Positions 8,337 through 17,206 of a stretch of DNA of 64,000 nt are shown piece after piece. The stretch spans positions 1-64,000 of the forward strand of contig NZ_JAMOLN010000028.1 of NCBI RefSeq assembly GCF_024448165.1. Direction: 5' to 3'. The position numbers and the translations under genes were made by a program. This DNA is from Streptomyces longispororuber. Its GTDB lineage: Bacteria; Actinomycetota; Actinomycetes; Streptomycetales; Streptomycetaceae. The notes under the pieces were generated by a model, which was given only the letters and a program-made list of their open reading frames with translations, did not search any database and was not told the origin of the DNA. Numbering within the stretch: position 1 is the first letter of the stretch; each line of letters starts with the position of its first letter.

Positions 8337-9490
8337 TCCGTAGGCACTGGACGGAATGGCCCTCGCGGGAGGCGCTCTCCCGCGAGGGAGTCACCCGTGC
8401 CCGGCGGATCATCGCCCGGGTGGTGCGAGTCGGCGTGATCGGGATGCTGGTGTGGACGGCGGTCACCCAGCGCGGGGTCAGCGACTGGGCGCTGGTGCTG
8501 AGCCCCGTACTGCTGCTCGCCTGCGTCGCCGCGTCGTGGGCCTACATGCGCACCACCTACGACCACCGGCTGTGGCACTCCATCGGACTGCTCGGCTCCA
8601 TGGTCGGGATCGCACTGCTGGCGCAGTGGGCCGGGTTCGTCGGACCCGCGATCGTCCTGTGGTGCGGCTGTGCGGTCGCGGCGCTCGAGCGGTTGCCGCT
8701 CGCCGCCTCGGTGCCCATCACCGTGGTGTCGCTCACGGGATTCGCCCTGGTCAACGACGACGCATGGCTGACCACGGCGGTCGTCGTCGTCGGCCTGTGC
8801 CTGTCCGGCTACATGCTGCGCCTCGACGCGGAGGCCCGGGGGAACGCGCAGCGGCTGCTGGTGCAGGAGCGCGCGGCACGGGCCGCGGAGGCGGAGTCGG
8901 CCGCGCTGGCCGAGCGCTCCCGCATCGCCCGCGAGATCCACGACGTCCTGGCACACAGCCTCTCCGCCCAGCTCGTCCACCTGGAGGCGGCCCGGCTCCT
9001 GATCGAGCGGGGCGCCGAGCGGGACCAGATCCTGGAGCGGGTCGTCGCCGCGCGCGGCATGGCCCGGGACGGTCTCGCCGAGACCCGTCAGGCCCTCTCC
9101 GCGCTCCGCGGGGACATGACCCCGCTGGAGGACTTCCTCAAGGAGCTGGTGGCCTCCTCGGACGGCGCCACGCTCGCGGTGGAGGGCCTGCGCAAGCCGC
9201 TGTCCGCCGAGGCGTCGCAGGCGGTGCGCAGAGTCGCCCAGGAGGCGCTGACGAACGTCCGCAAGCACGCTCCCGGCGCGAAGGCCGCGATGCGACTGGA
9301 GTACCGGCCCGACGAAGTGGCCCTGGAAGTACAGGATTCGGGCGCGTCCCGGCCGGACGCCGAGCTCACTGTCAGTGGCTCCGGTTACGGTCTGTTGGGG
9401 ATGAGGGAGCGCGCCGAGCTGCTGGGTGGCTCGCTGGAGGCTGGGCCGTGCGAGGAGGGCTTCGTGGTCAGGTTGAGGGTTCCCGTATGA
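8333..9490 (+). CDS. NarL-type sensor histidine kinase
   Basis: The 385-residue membrane kinase has five or six predicted transmembrane helices between residues 30 and 165 and almost no extracellular loop, so it probably senses inside the membrane. A coiled linker (residues 165-195) leads to the HisKA_3 dimerisation domain. The phospho-acceptor is His203 in SRIAREIHDVLAHSLSA. The HATPase domain is shown by QEALTNVRKHAPGA (N box) and GSGYGLLGMRERAELLGG (G box). It overlaps the preceding membrane-protein gene and the following response-regulator gene by 4 bp on each side. The signal is unknown. Confidence 0.9.
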   Translation: MIRRHWTEWPSREALSREGVTRARRIIARVVRVGVIGMLVWTAVTQRGVSDWALVLSPVLLLACVAASWAYMRTTYDHRLWHSIGLLGSMVGIALLAQWAGFVGPAIVLWCGCAVAALERLPLAASVPITVVSLTGFALVNDDAWLTTAVVVVGLCLSGYMLRLDAEARGNAQRLLVQERAARAAEAESAALAERSRIAREIHDVLAHSLSAQLVHLEAARLLIERGAERDQILERVVAARGMARDGLAETRQALSALRGDMTPLEDFLKELVASSDGATLAVEGLRKPLSAEASQAVRRVAQEALTNVRKHAPGAKAAMRLEYRPDEVALEVQDSGASRPDAELTVSGSGYGLLGMRERAELLGGSLEAGPCEEGFVVRLRVPV

Positions 9491-10194
9491 CCGGGAGCGA
9501 CGCGGGGGGCGCTGCGGGCAGGCCGCCGGCCCGCGTGGTGGTCGTGGACGACCAGACCGTGGTGCGCGAGGGCATCGTGATGCTGCTCGGGCTGCTGCCG
9601 GGGATCGAGGTCGTGGGATCCGGGGGAGACGGCGAGGAAGCGGTCGCGCTCGTGGGCGAACTGGCCCCGGACGTCGTCCTGATGGACCTGCGCATGCCGC
9701 GCTGCGACGGGGTCGAGGCCACCAGACGGATTCGCGCGGAGCACCCGGGCACCCAGGTCGTCATCCTGACCACGTACGCGGACGACGAGTCGCTCTTCCC
9801 CGCCCTGACGGCGGGTGCGCGCGGCTATCTGACCAAGGACGCCGGCGGGGACGAGATCGTCCGGGCGGTGGAGGACGTCCTGTCCGGCGACGCGGGGCTC
9901 TCGCCGAAGATCCAGCGCAGGCTGCTGGAGAGACTCTCGCAGCCCGAGTCGGCCGCGCCGGAGCCGAAGGAGCCGCCGGACGGGCTGACGGCGCGGGAGG
10001 CCGAGGTCCTGGTGCTGATCGCCGACGGTCTGACCAACCAGGAGATCGCCCGGGCGCTCCACGTCTCCACGGCGACGGTGAAGACCCACATCAACAACTT
10101 GTTCGCGAAGGCCGGCCTCAAGGACCGGGCCCAGGCGGTCCGTTACGCGTACCGGCACGGACTCGCGAAGCCGCCGGGGGCGTCCATCACCTAA
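9487..10194 (+). CDS. NarL/LuxR-family response regulator
   Basis: The 235-residue regulator has a receiver domain (VVVVDDQTVVREGI...) with phospho-acceptor Asp67 in VVLMDLRMP and the conserved Lys in LTKDAGG. A proline-rich linker follows, then a C-terminal GerE/LuxR helix-turn-helix (LTAREAEVLVLIADGLTNQE, then TVKTHINNLFAKAGLKDR). It is the cognate partner of the overlapping kinase. The next genes on the same strand are a DUF485 protein and a symporter, 94 bp downstream, which are possible targets. No operator was recognised in that gap. Confidence 0.92.
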   Translation: MTGSDAGGAAGRPPARVVVVDDQTVVREGIVMLLGLLPGIEVVGSGGDGEEAVALVGELAPDVVLMDLRMPRCDGVEATRRIRAEHPGTQVVILTTYADDESLFPALTAGARGYLTKDAGGDEIVRAVEDVLSGDAGLSPKIQRRLLERLSQPESAAPEPKEPPDGLTAREAEVLVLIADGLTNQEIARALHVSTATVKTHINNLFAKAGLKDRAQAVRYAYRHGLAKPPGASIT

Positions 10195-10288
10195 TGGGGT
10201 GAAGGGCTTGCGAGGAGAGTCCGGGATCTTCCCGGTCTGTCCATCCTTGGGCACGCGGCCGCAGTGGGCCGCGGACAAGGAGAGTTCG

Positions 10289-10849
10289 GTGGAGAAGCAC
10301 GACGGGCGCGAGACGGCGCAGCCCCGGACCGGCGATCGCGGTGGTGCGGGCGATCCCTGGTACGACGCGCTCGCCTCGGGATGGGGCGAGTTGGACGGCA
10401 CGGGCGCACCGGCGCCCGCCGTGCCCGCCCAGTCCGTGCCGCGGGAGCGGAGCGCGGCGGGGGTCTACCTGGAGGTCCAGCGCAGCGCCGCATTCCAGGA
10501 GGTGCGCGGGCGCTACCGCAGGTTCGTCGTGCCCGCGGTCGCGATCTTCTTCGCCTGGTACGTCGCGTACGTCGTCGCCGCCACCAGCGCACCGGATCTG
10601 ATGGCCCGGCAGGTCGCGGGCTCGGTGAACGTGGCGATGGTGGCCGGGCTCGGGCAGTTCGCCAGCACGTTCCTGCTGACATGGCTGTACGCACGTCACG
10701 CCCGGCTGCGCCGTGATCGCCCGGCGCTCGAACTGCGGTGGGACACCCAGGAGATGACCCGTGGCATCGCCGACTCCACGCGCATGAACGGTTCCGCGAG
10801 ACCGCACGGTGCCGGGCGGGTTCGCGGGAGCGAGGGCGGCCAGTGGTGA
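10289..10849 (+). CDS. DUF485 membrane protein, accessory to the symporter
   Basis: The 186-residue protein has a low-complexity Gly/Ala/Pro-rich N-terminus of about 65 residues. The DUF485 domain follows: VYLEVQRSAAFQEVRGRYRR, a helix FVVPAVAIFFAWYVAYVVAA, and a second helix VAGLGQFASTFLLTWLYARH. DUF485 proteins (YjcH type) are co-transcribed with ActP- or MctC-type monocarboxylate symporters and probably assist them in the membrane. The GTG at 10289 follows AAGGAGAG. Its TGA overlaps the GTG of the symporter by 4 bp. The cytosolic N-terminal extension is longer than in E. coli YjcH (about 100 residues). Confidence 0.88.
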   Translation: MEKHDGRETAQPRTGDRGGAGDPWYDALASGWGELDGTGAPAPAVPAQSVPRERSAAGVYLEVQRSAAFQEVRGRYRRFVVPAVAIFFAWYVAYVVAATSAPDLMARQVAGSVNVAMVAGLGQFASTFLLTWLYARHARLRRDRPALELRWDTQEMTRGIADSTRMNGSARPHGAGRVRGSEGGQW

Positions 10850-12438
10850 CCGGCACCCATCAGACCCTGGCGCTGGTCCTGTTCAGCGCGTTCGTGGCGG
10901 TCACCCTCGGCATCACGACCTGGGTGAGCCGTAACCGGCACGGCTCCGCCGAGGAGTTCTACGCCGGAGGCCGACTGTTCTCACCGATGGAGAACGGTTT
11001 CGCCATCGCCGGCGACTACATGTCGGCCGCGTCGTTCCTCGGCATCTCCGGCCTGATCGCGCTCTTCGGCTACGACGGGCTGCTCTACTCGGTCGGCTTC
11101 CTCGTGGCCTGGCTCGTGGTGCTCTTCCTCGTCGCCGAACTGGTCCGCAACTGCGGCCGGTTCACGCTCGCCGACGTCGTCGCCGCCCGGATGCGGGAGC
11201 GGCCCGTGCGCATCGCGGCGGGAACTTCCTCGGTCACCGTGTCCGTTCTCTATCTGGTGGCGCAGATGGTGGGAGCGGGCAGCCTGGTCGCGCTGCTGCT
11301 CGGTGGGACCAGCGGGGCCGCGCAGGCATGGACCGTCGTCGGCGTGGGCGCGCTCATGGTCATCTATGTGTCGATGGGAGGGATGCGGGCCACCACCTGG
11401 ATCCAGATCGTGAAGGCCGTCCTGCTCATGGGCGGGACGATCGCCCTGACGGTGCTCGTCCTGGCGCACTTCCACGGTGACTTCAACCAGCTGCTGCGTA
11501 CCGCCGCCGCACGCAGCGGACACGGATCGGACTTCCTCGTGCCCGGGTTGAAGTACGGCGGGAGCTGGACCGCGCGCTTCGACTTCATCAGCCTGGGACT
11601 CGCGCTCGTGCTCGGCACGGCGGGCCTTCCGCACATCCTGTCGCGCTTCTACACCGTGCCGACCGCGCGGGCCGCACGCCGCTCGGTCGTCTGGTCCATC
11701 GGGCTCATCGGCAGCTTCTACCTGATGACGATCGTGCTCGGTTTCGGTGCCGCCGCCCTGGTGGGACCCGACGCCGTGCGGGGATCGAACGCGGCGGGGA
11801 ACACGGCGGTTCCGTTGCTCGCCCTCGACCTGGGCGGTGGCGCGGACTCCACCGGGGGCACGGTCCTGTTCGCGATCGTCGCCGCGGTCGCCTTCGCCAC
11901 CATCCTCGCCGTCGTCGCCGGGATCACGCTGGCGTCCTCGGCGTCCGTGGCCCACGACCTGTACGCCTCGCTGCGGCGGCCGGGCGGGAAGCAGCGCAGC
12001 GAGGTCGCGGTGGCGCGTGTCGCCGCGGCCGGAATCGGTGTGCTCGCGATCGGTCTCGGGCTGCTCGCCCGCGACTTGAACGTGGCGTTCCTGGTCGGTC
12101 TCGCCTTCGCCGTCGCGGCGTCCGCCAATCTTCCGGTGCTGCTCTACTCGCTGTTCTGGCGGAACTTCACGACGCGGGGCGCCGTCTGGTCGGTGTACGG
12201 GGGGCTGCTGCCCGCGCTGGCGCTCGTCGTGCTGTCGCCGGTGGTCTCCGGGAGCCCCACGTCCCTCTTCCCCGGCGTGGACTTCCAGTACTTCCCGCTG
12301 GAGAACCCGGGGCTCGTCTCCATCCCGCTGGGCTTCCTGGCGGGCTGGCTGGGCACCGTGACCTCGCCCGAGCCGCCGGACGAGGCCAAGCACGCGGAGA
12401 CCGAGGTACGGGCGCTCACGGGCGCCGGGGCGGTCTGA
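10846..12438 (+). CDS. Sodium:solute symporter, acetate/monocarboxylate type (ActP/MctC-like)
   Basis: The 530-residue SSS-family transporter has about 13 hydrophobic helices. Typical motifs are the SSS core EEFYAGGRLFSPMENGFAIA followed by GDYMSAASFLG, and GLALVLGTAGLPHILSRFYT in the middle; the C-terminal helices end in LGTVTSPEP. Its pairing with an overlapping DUF485 gene points to acetate, pyruvate or propionate uptake driven by Na+ or H+, as for E. coli ActP and Corynebacterium MctC. The exact substrate is inferred. It is convergent with a CitA/CitB-type two-component system that could regulate it, with a NarL-type pair upstream as an alternative regulator. Confidence 0.9.
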   Translation: MTGTHQTLALVLFSAFVAVTLGITTWVSRNRHGSAEEFYAGGRLFSPMENGFAIAGDYMSAASFLGISGLIALFGYDGLLYSVGFLVAWLVVLFLVAELVRNCGRFTLADVVAARMRERPVRIAAGTSSVTVSVLYLVAQMVGAGSLVALLLGGTSGAAQAWTVVGVGALMVIYVSMGGMRATTWIQIVKAVLLMGGTIALTVLVLAHFHGDFNQLLRTAAARSGHGSDFLVPGLKYGGSWTARFDFISLGLALVLGTAGLPHILSRFYTVPTARAARRSVVWSIGLIGSFYLMTIVLGFGAAALVGPDAVRGSNAAGNTAVPLLALDLGGGADSTGGTVLFAIVAAVAFATILAVVAGITLASSASVAHDLYASLRRPGGKQRSEVAVARVAAAGIGVLAIGLGLLARDLNVAFLVGLAFAVAASANLPVLLYSLFWRNFTTRGAVWSVYGGLLPALALVVLSPVVSGSPTSLFPGVDFQYFPLENPGLVSIPLGFLAGWLGTVTSPEPPDEAKHAETEVRALTGAGAV

Positions 12439-12460
12439 ACGGGGCCGTCTGGATGGGCCT

Positions 12461-12506
12461 GTCTGACCGCCGTCTGACCGGGCCGTCTGACCGGGGCGTC
12501 TGACCG
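12461..12506. repeat. Short direct repeats GTCTGACCG
   Basis: Four copies of GTCTGACCG start at 12461, 12472, 12485 and 12498 (spacings 11, 13 and 13 bp). They lie in the gap between the symporter gene and the convergent response-regulator gene. No typical terminator hairpin is visible here. Confidence 0.7.
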
Positions 12507-12551
12507 GGACCCGTCCGTCGCGTCCGATCGGCGCTTGCGGGACCGGGCCGG

Positions 12552-13229
12552 TCAGCGGCTCGTGGCCCACTCGTAGCGGTGCTCGGGGCGCCCCGTGTCG
12601 CCGTACTTGAGGCTCAGCCGCACCCGCCCGGTCCGCTCCAGCAGCTTGAGGTAGCGCTGGGCGGTCTGGCGGCTGAGCCGCGTCCGGTCGGCCAGTTCCT
12701 GGGCGGAGAGCGGGCCTTCGGCACCCATTATCGCCCTGCGGACCAGTTCGGCGGTGGTGGGCGAGTGCCCTTTGGGCAGCTCGGGGGCGGGAGTGGCGGA
12801 CAGCGCGCCGAAGATCCGGTCGACCTCCGTCTGCTCGGCCTCACCACCGCCGTCGAGCGTGCGCCGCAGCGCCGCGTACGCCTCCAGCTTGCCGCGCAGA
12901 CCCGCGAACGAGAACGGCTTGACCAGGTACTGCAGTGCCCCGTGGCGCATCGCGGCCTGCACGGTCGCCACGTCGCGCGCCGCGGTCACCATGATCACGT
13001 CGATCTGGTGGCCGCGTTCCCGCACCGTACGGGCGACCGACAGCCCCGTCTCGTCCGGCAGGTAGTGGTCGAGGAGCACCAGATCGACCGCCAGCTCCTC
13101 GATCCGCTCCAGGGCCTCAGCGGCGCTGTGCGCCTTGCCCGCCACGCGGAATCCGGGCACCTTCGCCACGTAGGCGGCGTTGACGTCGGCCACGCGGGCG
13201 TCGTCGTCCACGACCAGTACGTCGATCAT
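12552..13229 (-). CDS. CitB/DpiA-family response regulator
   Basis: The 225-residue protein has a receiver domain (MIDVLVVDDDARVADVNAAY) with phospho-acceptor Asp54 in VLLDHYLPDETG and the conserved Lys in YLVKPFSF. The C-terminal half carries a helix-turn-helix of the CitB type: LSAQELADRTRLSRQTAQRY followed by LKLLERTGRV. Such regulators control citrate, C4-dicarboxylate or related acid transport. The ATG (complement at 13227-13229) follows AGGAGGTCTG and overlaps the stop of the kinase gene by one base (TGATG), so the pair is coupled. The neighbouring convergent symporter is a natural target candidate. The longer open frame upstream lies inside the kinase gene and is not used. Confidence 0.92.
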   Translation of the reverse strand: MIDVLVVDDDARVADVNAAYVAKVPGFRVAGKAHSAAEALERIEELAVDLVLLDHYLPDETGLSVARTVRERGHQIDVIMVTAARDVATVQAAMRHGALQYLVKPFSFAGLRGKLEAYAALRRTLDGGGEAEQTEVDRIFGALSATPAPELPKGHSPTTAELVRRAIMGAEGPLSAQELADRTRLSRQTAQRYLKLLERTGRVRLSLKYGDTGRPEHRYEWATSR

Positions 13230-14872
13230 CAGACCTCCTCGGCAGCCGTGGCCGGTACGGGTTCGGTGAGGGCCTCCGGCAGGACGACGACGAACTCGGC
13301 GCCCCCGCCGGTCCATCCGGTCACCTCGGCCGTGCCGCCCTGCCGCTCGGCGAGCCGGCGGACCAGGGCGAGCCCGATGCCGCGCTTGCCGTGCGCCGGC
13401 GGCTCCTTGGTGGACCAGCCTTCCACGAAGACCGCCTCCCGCTGATCGGCGGGCACCCCGGGCCCCGTGTCCCGTACCCGGAGGACCGCCGCACGCCCCT
13501 CGGCACGCAGCACCACCTCCACGCGCGCGTGGCGGCCTGAACCGGCCGCCGCGTCCAGGGCGTTGTCCACCAGGTTGCCGACGATCGTGACCAGCCCACG
13601 GGGATCGACGAGCCGGTCGGGCAGGGCCGTGTCCGCAGAGATCGCGAGGGCGACACCGCGCTCCGCGGCCACCGTCGCCTTGCCCACCAGGAGGGCGGCC
13701 AGCAGCGGGTCCTGGAGCTTCTCGGTGATCTGCTCGGCGGTGACCCGGTGCGCGCCCGCGACCTCGCCGACGAACTCCGCCGCCTCCTCGTACATCTCCA
13801 GCTCCAGCAGGCCCAGCAACGTGTGCATCCGGTTGGCGTGCTCGTGGTCCTGTGCGCGCAGGGCGTCGATCAGGCCGCGGGTGGAGTCGAGTTCGCGGCC
13901 CAGCTGCTCCAGCTCGGTGCGGTCGCGCAGGGTGGCGACCGCGCCGCCGTCGTCCGTGGGCATCCGGTTGGCGACCAGGACCCGCTGGCCGCGCACGGTC
14001 AGCAGATCGGTGCCGGTGGCCCGGCCCGTGAGCACGTCGGTGGTACGGCCCGGACCCAGCGCCGCGTCCAGGGGCCGGCCGATCGCTTGTGCGTCCAGGC
14101 CGAGGAGCCGCTGCGCCTCGTCGTTGAGGAGGCGTATCCGGCCGCTGCGGTCCAGCGCGACGACGCCCTCCCGAATGCCGTGCAGCATCGCCTCGCGCTC
14201 GGCCAGCAGCGCGGAGATGTCGGAGAAGGCCAGGTCCCGCGTCTGCCGCTGGACCCGACGCGAGATCAGATAGGCGGCGAGCGCGCCCACGGCCAGGGCC
14301 CCTCCCGCGTACGCGAACAGGCCCGGGATCGCGTGGATGAGGCGCGCGCGGACGCTGTCGTACTCGATGCCGACCGACACCGCGCCCACGATGGCCCCGT
14401 CCGCGCCCCTGAGCGGCACCTTGCCGCGCGCGGAGCGGCCGAGGGTACCGTCGTCGATCTCCATCACCTCGTGGCCCGCCAGCGCCTCGCTGGGGTCCGT
14501 CGAGACGACCTTGCCGATCTGGTCCCGGTCGGTGTGCGACCAGCGCACCCCGGCCTTGTTCATGATCACGACGTACTCGGCGCCGCTGGCCCGCCGGATC
14601 CGCTCCGCCTCGGTCTGCACGGGACCGCCCGCCGTCGGCCGCGAGGACCGCAGGTCGGCGGCGATCTGCGGCTGTGCGGCCGTGGTCTGCGCGATGGCGA
14701 GCGCCCGGCGCATGGCCTGGTCGTCCAACTGATCGCTCAAAGGCGCCAGGAACAGGCCCGTGGCGAGCACGGCGACCCCCGCGGCGATCGCCACCTGCAT
14801 CAGAAGGACCTGTGCGAACACCCGCCTCGGCAGTCCGAAGCGCAGTCTGCGGGTGGGGGGAGTCGTGCTCAT
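13229..14872 (-). CDS. CitA/DcuS-family sensor histidine kinase
   Basis: The 547-residue kinase has transmembrane helix 1 at about 18-45, a periplasmic PASp/sCache-type domain (about 50-180; YVVIMNKAGVRWSHTDRDQI, then GRSARGKVPLR), helix 2 at about 185-205 and a cytoplasmic PAS domain (EGVVALDRSGRIRLLNDEAQ). The SpoOB-like phospho-acceptor helix reads ALRAQDHEHANRMHTLLGLL (H in HEHANR). The HATPase domain holds VGNLVDNALDAA, DTGPGVP and KRGIGLALVRRL. This is the CitA/DcuS architecture that binds external carboxylates. The extracellular motif lines up with the family but the ligand cannot be told. Confidence 0.92.
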   Translation of the reverse strand: MSTTPPTRRLRFGLPRRVFAQVLLMQVAIAAGVAVLATGLFLAPLSDQLDDQAMRRALAIAQTTAAQPQIAADLRSSRPTAGGPVQTEAERIRRASGAEYVVIMNKAGVRWSHTDRDQIGKVVSTDPSEALAGHEVMEIDDGTLGRSARGKVPLRGADGAIVGAVSVGIEYDSVRARLIHAIPGLFAYAGGALAVGALAAYLISRRVQRQTRDLAFSDISALLAEREAMLHGIREGVVALDRSGRIRLLNDEAQRLLGLDAQAIGRPLDAALGPGRTTDVLTGRATGTDLLTVRGQRVLVANRMPTDDGGAVATLRDRTELEQLGRELDSTRGLIDALRAQDHEHANRMHTLLGLLELEMYEEAAEFVGEVAGAHRVTAEQITEKLQDPLLAALLVGKATVAAERGVALAISADTALPDRLVDPRGLVTIVGNLVDNALDAAAGSGRHARVEVVLRAEGRAAVLRVRDTGPGVPADQREAVFVEGWSTKEPPAHGKRGIGLALVRRLAERQGGTAEVTGWTGGGAEFVVVLPEALTEPVPATAAEEV

Positions 14873-14950
14873 GGTGACGAACGGTACGGGCCCGTCCGCC
14901 CCCGATCGAAGCCCTTGTGGCGCGGATCTCCTACGACGCCGCGCAGCACT

Positions 14951-15883
14951 TCAGGCGCGGGGCGCGGGAACCTCACGCACAGCCACGACATCCATACGGG
15001 CCGGTGAGCCGAGAGCGCCGCCGCAGCTCTCCGGGCGGGGCGGCAGGGACGCACCCTGGGCGACGGTCACCTGCCAGTGGCGCCCGTCGGTGTGGGCGAC
15101 GGTCACCTCCCACCGGGGCGCGTCCTGGGCGTCCCGCGCGGCTGCTGTACGTATGACGCTCAGGGCGTCGGCGCCGTTCTCGGGGGCCGCTCGGCGCACC
15201 GCCAGTTCCGCGGCCTGACCCGGGCGATCCCAGGCCGAGTTGCCGCGGCATCCCCGGGTGACGATCCGGCCGGCGCGCACCGCGTCCAGGATCTCCTTCA
15301 CGTCGGTGGCCACGGCCCTCCCGTAGGCGTATCCGTACGGCAGCACCAGAAGGGTGGGGGAGAAGCGGTGGCCGCCGAGGTGGGTGACCTCCCAGACGTC
15401 CTGCTCGCCGGAGAGGGCGAGTTCGGCGGCCAACGGCCGCCCCAGGAGCGCGCAGCAGCGGTCGCGCTTGCCGTTGGTGCACACGAGGGCGAGCGGAGCG
15501 CCGGTGTGGGGCTCGCCGAAGCCGCCGTGATCACCCGATCCCAGAGCGGCGAAGTCCAGCTGGAGCAGCTCCGCGGGGGCGTCGACGGTGGTGCTCCGCA
15601 GCCAGGTGTTTCCGGGTGTCGTGTGGGCCACGTACACCTGGTGGCGGGCCGGTCCGTGGCGGTCCGCGTGCCGCCCGGGCCGCCGGACGAGCGCGACCCG
15701 CACTCCGGTGCCGTCGGCCGCGGCCTCCAGGGCACGGCCCACCTCGGGGTCCAGATGGCTGGAGGTCAGGGCCTTGGCGCCCCAGGGACCGGGCTGCTCG
15801 ATCAGCAGCCAGGTCCGGGCGGTGGCCGCGGTGCCCGCGAGAGGCTCGTCGAGATCCCGCGAAGCGGCCGTGCACGTACTCAC
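14951..15883 (-). CDS. Sucrase/ferredoxin-like protein with thioredoxin-fold Fe-S motif
   Basis: The 310-residue protein is of the Suc_Fer-like family (PF06999). The family signature is visible as LALVCTNGKRDRCCALLGRP in the middle, followed by VWEVTHLGGHRFSPTLLVLP and YGRA. The C-TNGKRD-C-C cysteines with a histidine-rich HLGGHRF match the thioredoxin-like ferredoxin fold, where cysteines and histidines bind a 2Fe-2S cluster. The C-terminal 90 residues are actinobacteria-specific (WEVTVAHTDGRHWQVTVAQG). Despite the family name a sucrase activity is unsupported. The gene follows the HTH-citrate-synthase gene on the same strand by 27 bp and may be co-transcribed with it. Confidence 0.85.
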   Translation of the reverse strand: MSTCTAASRDLDEPLAGTAATARTWLLIEQPGPWGAKALTSSHLDPEVGRALEAAADGTGVRVALVRRPGRHADRHGPARHQVYVAHTTPGNTWLRSTTVDAPAELLQLDFAALGSGDHGGFGEPHTGAPLALVCTNGKRDRCCALLGRPLAAELALSGEQDVWEVTHLGGHRFSPTLLVLPYGYAYGRAVATDVKEILDAVRAGRIVTRGCRGNSAWDRPGQAAELAVRRAAPENGADALSVIRTAAARDAQDAPRWEVTVAHTDGRHWQVTVAQGASLPPRPESCGGALGSPARMDVVAVREVPAPRA

Positions 15884-15910
15884 AGAGGGGAGCCTAACCT
15901 GCCCGTCCGA

Positions 15911-17179
15911 TCACTCCTCACCCGTGGCCGACGGCAGTGGCTGTGGCGGGCGCAGGCCTACGTAGTGGCCCGACGGCCGCATACGGAGGGGCCGTTCCCC
16001 GTACTCCTCCAGGGCGTGCGCGATCCAGCCCGCCGTGCGCGCCACGGCGAAGATCGTCTCGCCGGCCTCGGCGGGCATCCGGAACGACGTGGTGAACACG
16101 GCCAGCGCCAGATCCACATTGGCGTGCAGGTCCGTGTGGCGGGCGGTCGTCGTCACCACGTCGCGTGCGGCGGCCAGTGCGGGCCCGGCCTCGGGCAGCT
16201 CCGCCAGGGCCGCGAACAGGGCCTGCGCGCGCGGATCCTCGCCCCGGTACAGGCGGTGCCCGAGCCCCGGCACGCGCCGCCCGGCCCGCAGCTCGTCGGC
16301 CACCACAGGTCCGGCGCTGCCCCGGTCGAGGACCTCCAGGAGCATCCGGTGGGCCAGACCGCTCGCCGCCCCGTGCAACGGCCCCTCCAGGACGCCCAGG
16401 CCCGCGGAGACGGTCGCGTACGCGTGCGCCCTGGCCGACGCGGCGACCCGGACGGCGAGGGTGGAGGCCGCGAGGTCGTGGTCGGCGAGCAGGGCAAGCG
16501 CCAGGTCCAGTACGCGAAGTGACGCCTCGTCGGGCTCCTCGTAGGTCAGCCGTCCCCACAGGCGGCGCGCGATGGGGACGCCGTCCTTGTAGGTGGACCT
16601 GCGCAGCGGCAGCGCGGCCGCGAGCGTCGGGATGAGGGAGCGGGCGGCGCCGAGCACGGACTCGTCGGACAGGTCGTAGCGCAGCGGGTCCGCGGTCGCG
16701 GCGGCGACGGCGGCCACCCGCAACCGGTCGACGGGGCTGCTGTGTTCGGGCAGTGCCGCCACGGCGCGCCGGGCCGCGGCGAGGGACTCCTCGGGCGCGG
16801 TGAAGGTGACGCCGGGGCGCAGCACGCCCGTCCACAGCCACTCCGCGACCTCTTCGTAGGTGTGCCGGGCCGCCAGCTCCGCCGCGTCGACCCCCCGGAA
16901 GAAGTACCGGTCCTCGTCGATGAGGGTGATCCGGGTGCGTACGGACAGCTCGTTCCCGCTCGAAGCCGGCGCGCCCTCCCGCTTGTTGCGCCGGGCGAGG
17001 GCCTCGACCTCCGCGGCGTCGAAGGTGCTGCCGCGCCGGCCCTGGCCGCGCCTGCTCGACAGCTGGCCGCGGCTTACGTACGCGTACACCGTCTCCGGCT
17101 TCACGCCGAGCAGTTCGGCGGTCTCCTTGGTGCTCAGCCGACGGCTTTGCTGTGCCGGTGCCGGTTCTTGATCCGTCAT
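15911..17179 (-). CDS. Citrate synthase fused to an N-terminal helix-turn-helix
   Basis: The 422-residue protein has two parts. Residues 13-70 form a MerR/excisionase-type DNA-binding helix-turn-helix (LSTKETAELLGVKPETVYAY, then VSRGQLSSRRG and FDAAEVEALARR). Residues 78-415 form a citrate synthase domain. The three catalytic positions seem present: His269 in EGPLHGAAS, His308 in GLGHRLYRGEDPR and Asp356 in HANVDLALAVF. It could therefore be an enzyme, an oxaloacetate/acetyl-CoA-sensing regulator, or both. The ATG (complement at 17177-17179) is used; a GTG nine bases upstream is an alternative. It is divergent from a second citrate synthase across a palindrome-bearing 97-bp gap. Such fusions occur in other Streptomyces; the function of the fused domain is, as far as I know, not settled. 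Confidence 0.88.
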   Translation of the reverse strand: MTDQEPAPAQQSRRLSTKETAELLGVKPETVYAYVSRGQLSSRRGQGRRGSTFDAAEVEALARRNKREGAPASSGNELSVRTRITLIDEDRYFFRGVDAAELAARHTYEEVAEWLWTGVLRPGVTFTAPEESLAAARRAVAALPEHSSPVDRLRVAAVAAATADPLRYDLSDESVLGAARSLIPTLAAALPLRRSTYKDGVPIARRLWGRLTYEEPDEASLRVLDLALALLADHDLAASTLAVRVAASARAHAYATVSAGLGVLEGPLHGAASGLAHRMLLEVLDRGSAGPVVADELRAGRRVPGLGHRLYRGEDPRAQALFAALAELPEAGPALAAARDVVTTTARHTDLHANVDLALAVFTTSFRMPAEAGETIFAVARTAGWIAHALEEYGERPLRMRPSGHYVGLRPPQPLPSATGEE

Positions 17180-17206
17180 GGGAGTCACCGTATCCGCATC
17201 ACAATG

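Noticed and set aside
12439..12551. GTCTGACCG repeats considered as a CRISPR-like or regulatory array
   Set aside because: Units are only 9 bp, spacers 2-4 bp and irregular; listed as a simple repeat only.
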